From Amaurobius ferox (Eukaryota; Arthropoda; Arachnida; Araneae; Amaurobiidae): DNA of 64,000 nt. Below the pieces are notes generated by a model. It did no database searches and was not told the origin of the DNA. It saw nothing but the letters and a program-made list of their open reading frames with translations. The translations under genes were made by a program, and so were the position numbers. This document shows positions 59,159 through 64,000 of this stretch, in pieces. Every line of letters begins with the position of its first letter. Position 1 is the stretch's first letter. Location: assembly GCA_951213105.1 (NCBI GenBank), contig OX578136.1, positions 155,503,178 to 155,567,177 of the forward strand. The letters run 5' to 3'.

Positions 59159-59177
59159 AATCCTGCCGACTACGCCA
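59159..59177 (-). other. Gypsy primer-binding site (tRNA-Ser)
   Basis: On the minus strand TGGCGTAGTCGGCAGGATT directly follows, and shares one base with, the 5' LTR. It is complementary to the 3' end plus CCA of animal tRNA-Ser of the AGA/TGA type (from memory). Confidence 0.8.
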
Positions 59178-59554
59178 GTAAACTTTCGAGGTTCTTCTTT
59201 AGTGCGCCATTTCTTTTTAGAACACTAACCTCGCAACTTCCATTGCATTATATTTGAATAGAACACTCGACAAAAAGCCAACTGTAATTAAACATCCGCA
59301 TTTAACACAAACCACATTTATTTAGACGAAAGCACATAACATAACAACACTTAAACATTTAATTCACTGGTTAACTCTTTAAAATGTTCACGACGCAGGA
59401 TGCGCCTTGCTTTCCGCCTTCACAACTATATCTCTCTTCTCGCTCTTCTCGGCTCTCGCTCTGTTGCTCTGGCAACCCTTAAAATGCTTGCCGGCAGAGT
59501 CTTCATCGCTGATTTGGCGATGTGGAAAAAAAAATAACTTGTTGGAGTCTTACT
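59177..59554 (-). repeat. Gypsy 5' LTR
   Basis: 378 bp. It carries 11 extra bases relative to the 3' LTR (an extra CTCTTCTCG-type unit and an extra AG), otherwise nearly identical. Confidence 0.92.
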
Positions 59555-59567
59555 GGTAGTATATATA

Positions 59568-60420
59568 CACTGCTCACAACTGAAATCGCAACACCATAAA
59601 GTTGTAGGTGTAGCTTTATGTAAATCAGGCAATGGAAACAGCAAGGCGAGATATGCAAATGATCACAGTTTCGTTACTCATAGTGACGTAACACCTTGCG
59701 AGCAGCATAAAAGCGTCAGGTCAAGGAAGAGCAATATCACAGCTAAATTGTAGCGTTATTAGTTTCAGGTTATAAAAATCATCACAGTATGCCAAGAGTT
59801 CGTCGACATACCGCATACGTTCAGTTATCGGCAACGGAACGGCAACAAATGATTGTTTTTTAAGTGAGGGTGGAATGAGCCTTCGAAAGATCGCTGAACC
59901 ATTGGGTCTGATGTGAGCACAGTCCAACGGCGTGTGTTACGGTTCGTGTGAGAGACGAAACGACACGAAGATCAGGTAGTGGAGCTTCCAGGTGTACTAC
60001 ACTACGTGAAGATTGTATGCTTCTGAGAAGCGTAGGGTGGGAGCCGTGTACCACAGCAACCGTGTTACAACGACATTTATCCTACACTACAGGTAATGTC
60101 GTTTCGACGCAAACAATTCGAAACCGCTTGCATGACGCAGAACTCCGAGGTAACGACCTTTTCGACACCTACCGTTTCAACGTCTTCATCGGTTACGTCG
60201 CCTCCAGTGGTGTCAAATGAGACGCAATTAGTCGACAAAATGGCGAAACATTCTGTTCGCGGATGAATCAAGATTCTGTTTTGGCATGCCAGATGGCCGA
60301 ATTTGCGTATGGCGGCGTTTTCAACAACGGCACCAGCAAGTTTTTTTTATCAGTGGCCACACAGCTCCTGGCCTACATAAGTGTTGTTCACGAATTGATC
60401 GGTCATTCTCCATCATTAGA
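59568..60420 (+). mobile_element. Decayed, truncated Tc1-like transposon
   Basis: Begins CACTGCTCACAACTGAAATC after TA, right of the gypsy target duplication. The left TIR is present; the right end is lost where Helitron-derived sequence begins near 60420-60455. Confidence 0.75.
59789..60400 (+). pseudogene. Tc1 transposase pseudogene (amino half)
   Basis: Starts ATG with MPRVRRHTAYVQLS, then the paired-like helix-turn-helix region SLRKIAEPLG, STVQRRVLRF in shifting frames. The second half RCTTLREDCMLLRS, TTGNVVSTQTIRNRLHDAELR (open 59948-60220) is clear. The first catalytic motif ADESRF with VWRR follows at about 60255-60310 in another frame. Several frameshifts; the second and third catalytic acids are absent. 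Confidence 0.8.
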
Positions 60421-60429
60421 ATGGAATGT

Positions 60430-61244
60430 TTCCATTATATTAATTGCGGACTGCGTATTAAGTTATTATGCCATTGTTTTAAGCCGGCAAAAATTGTTGA
60501 ATCTCATTGTACGTTGTACGAGTAATCTTCTACAAATGCACGGGTATATCTTCTAATCTACGAGAATATAAGTAGTACAGGTATATTGGCATATGTTTTG
60601 ATATATATTGGCATATATTGGAATCAATTACGACCTTCTGGTATAAAGAGTACGGGGATTATTGATATTTTCAATTTATTACATCATGTTTTATTTTGGT
60701 AAAGATTTTTGAGACTCATATTATAATACGGGTAATTTTCTACTAACACCCGAACATATCTTCTGATCTACGACGTTATAAGTAATACGGGTTAAACTTC
60801 CCATATAATTTTAGCACTTTTATTTTAACATATATTGGATTCAATTACTACCTTCAGGTTTAAAGATTACGGGTTTATTGATATCTTCAATTTATACATG
60901 TAATCTACTACTAAAGGGTATATCTTCTAATATTCGCGTATATAAGTAGTACTGGTCTCATACAATTTTAACGCTTTTATTTTGCATATATTGATTCAAT
61001 TCCATATTTTTTGTAAATTTGCTTACAAAGGGGGCCAGGATGTTTTATTCTTCAGATTTACCCGTGAAGATAATTTTGTATAGCGGGAACAGAGATTCTT
61101 AAACTTCTTTTTAGGACAATTAAATTAAATATTTTAACAGTATATTTTGATTACAATGCCATTTACTATACAATAGGAATTTGCACATGAATGTGAATTT
61201 TAAGTTTCTTTTATACTCCGCACGAAGAATGGATATGCTGCTAG
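60430..61244 (+). mobile_element. Helitron A, internally deleted copy
   Basis: Its 3' part matches 62858-63653 of Helitron B closely (GTACGTTGTACGAGTAATCT, CGAGAATATAAGTAGTACAG). It ends ACTCCGCACGAAGAATGG ... GCTGCTAG at 61244. Its upstream end is not defined. No coding. Confidence 0.7.
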
Positions 61245-63653
61245 GCTATATAAACAAAATTGAAAATATGTCTGTCTGTTTGTTCCATCATCACGGGCAA
61301 ACGGCTGAACAGAATTTAATTAAATTTTGTTGGTAGCCTTGAAATAGTCCCACTTAAATTTAGTCCAAGTGTAGAGTTTTTAAGACCAAGGGTTATCCAG
61401 ATAATAATGAAAAACGAAACTTTTTCCTAGGGGTTTTACTCTCTAACTCCTTGGTACCTCCAAACGAAAAGATTGGAAATCGTTTGTTTAAAATGTGGAA
61501 GTGAATAGAAACTTTATCTCTGAGTTTGGTGAGAGATTTTTGCTCTAATTAGTCACTTTCTGGAACCATGAATTGTTTGAAACATGAATTTAAATGGAAA
61601 ATCTATCACCATGGTTTATTTTTCACAAGCTGTTACTCAACAATGAAAGGTATTAATAAATCAAAATGGTTATTTAATTAGTTGCATTTTATGAAGAAGA
61701 TTCTATCTTATATCATGTTGATCGGCAACGCAATTAAATTAAATGTGTTTGTTAATGTTTATTATTATTTTTTCGATTTGAATAACAAATAAATTGATAT
61801 CAAAATATATCTTATAAATGAACCGTTTGATTTTTCTTTTAATTATAATAATTGCGGACTGCGTACTTCACTTTCATTTATTTTGGCAACGAGTTTTAAA
61901 GCTTATATATTGTATTTAGCTAATTAACTTATATATTGTGTTTAGCCAATAAATTTATTTATCCGATTGATGAAACAGAAAAAGAGTAAAACGGGTACAT
62001 CTTCTAATACAATTTTAGTGTTCTTATTTAGTATATACAAACGGGATTAAGATATTCTATTCATATCCGCAAATTCAGAGATACGAATTTAGCGGGATAT
62101 CGTTAACTTGGCAACTTTTCTTAGACGTTTCCACATTGTCGGAAATGTCGCCAAATTGTTAGAAACGACGCAAATCAATGAAATTTAGTTTGTTTTGTTA
62201 GAATAAAGTGCTGAAATGATGTTTCGCTAGCAATTGATTGTCAGTCCAACTTTCGTTTGTCTTATCATCACGGGCCATATTAGAAGACCATTAGAAGATC
62301 ACGGGCCATTAGAAGAAAATACTCATGTAATACTTAGTAACACATTTAGCGAAATGTTAAAATGCCACCAAATTGATAAAAAATGTTTGTAAATCTTGTA
62401 AATCCATAAAAATATCTGGAAATTTATAAAATTGCGCTAAATGAATGAAATGAATTGTGTTTTGTTAGGGGATGGTATTGTGATGATGTTTCGTCAATTT
62501 GGCGGCCAGTGGGACTGTCAGTTCTACAGTCCCACTTGGCGATAAATTTGACGATTTTTTAAAATGTCGCCAAACCTTTCATAGAGATAGCATTATTCAG
62601 ACGATATTTTGTTCACCAATTTATTTGAAGCAAATGATATCATGTCGCTTAGCAACGGATTTAAATCCAATGTGTTTATGAAGCACACTATTTTTATTAA
62701 ATCACTTCCGATTTGAATAATGAATATATGTATATAAATTAAATTTCATTGCCATTGCATTTTCGACTGGATAATATCAATTACGGTCTTCAGGTTTAAA
62801 CATTATTATTATTGATATTATCGGGGATTATTGAATCAGGGATTATTGATATTTTCAAGTTATTATGCCATTGTTTTATTATGACAAAAATTGTTTAAAC
62901 TCATATATTGTACGTTGTACGAGTAATCTTCTTCAAATGCACGGCTATATCTTGTAATCAACGAGAATATAAGTAGTACAGGTATATTGCCATATATTTT
63001 GACATATATTGGCATATATTGGAATCAAGAATGGCCTTCTGGAATGTAGATTACGAGGATTATTGATATTTTCAATTTATCACGTCATCTGTTTTATTTT
63101 GGTAAAGCTTTTTCAGACTCATATTGTAATAAGGGTAATCTTCTACTAACACCCGGACATATCTTTTAATTTACGACATTATAAGTAGTACGGGTATATC
63201 TTCCCATATAATTTTAGCACTTTCATTTTGGCATATATTGGAATCAATTATTGCCTTCAGGTTTAACGATTACGGGTTTGTTGATATTTTCAATTTATAC
63301 ATGTAATCTACTAATACAGGTTACAGCTTCAAAGATTCGCGCATATAAGTAGTACGGGTCCCTTCCAATTTTAACGTTTTTATTTTGCACATATTGATTC
63401 AATTCCATATTTATTTATATTTGCTTACAAAAGGGGTCAGGATATTTTATTCTTCAGATCTGCCCATTAAGATAATTTTGTATAGCGAGAACAGATATTC
63501 CTTAACTTCTTTTTAGGACCATTATATTAAATGTTTTAACGGAATAATTTGATTAACAACGTTATTTAGTATACTATAAGAATTTGCACATGATTGTGAA
63601 TTTTAAGTTTCTTTAATTTATATACTCCGTACGAAGAACGGGTATGCTGCTAA
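61245..63653 (+). mobile_element. Helitron B, non-autonomous, joined head to tail with Helitron A
   Basis: Starts GCTATATAAACAAAATTG directly after the CTAG end of Helitron A and ends GCTGCTAA, with T following. The 3' subterminal hairpin CCGT-ACGAAGA-ACGG lies 7 nt before CTAA. Its 5' region shares ATCATCACGGG and TTTTTCCTAGG blocks with the Helitron at 27826. The 2.4-kb interior has no Rep/helicase. A perfect 11-bp hairpin AGTGGGACTGT/ACAGTCCCACT lies at 62508-62536. Confidence 0.78.
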
Positions 63654-63710
63654 TAAATACTTAAAAGAAGTTACACTGATAATAATGAATAATTAATTAT
63701 TTTATGATTT

Positions 63711-64000
63711 TTTCCATTTTTGAGCAAAAAGGTGAAATACGTCGAGAACAGCATATGTTAATGTTCTGTATGTATCATTCACTTTTAATAAAAAATGCAC
63801 ATATTAAATGACCATTTCTGTAACAATTTTTACATATTTTTTTCTTTTTATAAAGTTTTTAGCTTCAAAAATTTGAGGGCTTTTCCTTGATTTGACTGTT
63901 CTGAAGATTGTTATGGGCTACTGACATTTATCGACGTAAATAATTATTATAAATTTTATTCAAATCTCTCACTTTCAAAATATCAGACAGAGACAAATTC
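63711..64000 (+). repeat. Unclassified palindrome-rich repeat, fragment at window edge
   Basis: Diverged match to the middle of copies 1-3 (CGAGAACAG...ATGTTAATGTTCT, then AATAAAAAATGCACATA in place of the TTACATAAG block). It runs off the window. Confidence 0.45.

Larger units (their letters stand above)
53152..59554 (-). mobile_element. Full-length Ty3/gypsy retrotransposon with integrase before RT
   Basis: Two LTRs (53152-53518, 367 bp; 59177-59554, 378 bp) differ by two short repeat-length changes and a couple of substitutions. The 5-bp duplication GGTAG is at 53147-53151 and 59555-59559. The LTR termini are AGTAA...TTACT rather than TG...CA. It has a tRNA-Ser-type primer site, a purine tract and a single intact gag-pol frame; no env. 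By structure this is a complete, possibly active element. Confidence 0.95.

Overview
The window is a piece of an AT-rich animal nuclear genome, most likely an arthropod and possibly a spider or other chelicerate. The reasons are spliced housekeeping genes with long AT-rich introns, a tRNA-headed SINE, and a mix of mariner, Tc1, Helitron, Penelope, BEL/Pao, copia and gypsy elements. The arachnid placement is inference from the style of the element proteins; the arthropod-like animal origin is well supported.

Two host genes are recognisable. At the left edge, on the minus strand, are the first three coding exons of PCID2 (PCI domain protein of the TREX-2 mRNA export machinery); the rest lies outside the window. 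Diverging from it on the plus strand is the complete coding sequence of BCS1L, the mitochondrial AAA ATPase that places the Rieske protein into complex III. It has seven coding exons between 7290 and 43451 and a 425-residue product, with all reading phases consistent. Its introns have been colonised heavily. Intron 3 holds a mariner-like element with long inverted repeats, intron 4 a head-to-head Penelope pair and a SINE, and intron 5 (20.3 kb) a non-coding LTR element with 1.85-kb LTRs, a Helitron, and one mariner (28421-40128) split by both a rearranged BEL/Pao element and an internally deleted copia element.

Downstream of BCS1L (43.5-64 kb) no host gene is visible. This stretch holds a tRNA-derived SINE with a perfect target-site duplication, a hAT-type MITE, a 58-nt hairpin retroposon, three copies plus a fragment of an unclassified palindrome-rich repeat, a small TA-flanked MITE, an intact gypsy element (53152-59554), a decayed Tc1 element and two Helitrons joined head to tail.

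The observations most worth checking are: (1) the intact 1529-codon gypsy polyprotein, in which integrase precedes reverse transcriptase (Gmr1-like order); (2) the BEL/Pao copy whose pol and gag are head to head, share a 35-bp duplicated junction and end in an LTR with perfect 93-bp terminal inverted repeats; (3) two 58-60-nt retroposons, each consisting only of a SINE-tail-like hairpin and flanked by perfect 14-16-bp target duplications; (4) a hairpin motif resembling a hammerhead core, with a compensatory base pair, at both Penelope 3' ends.
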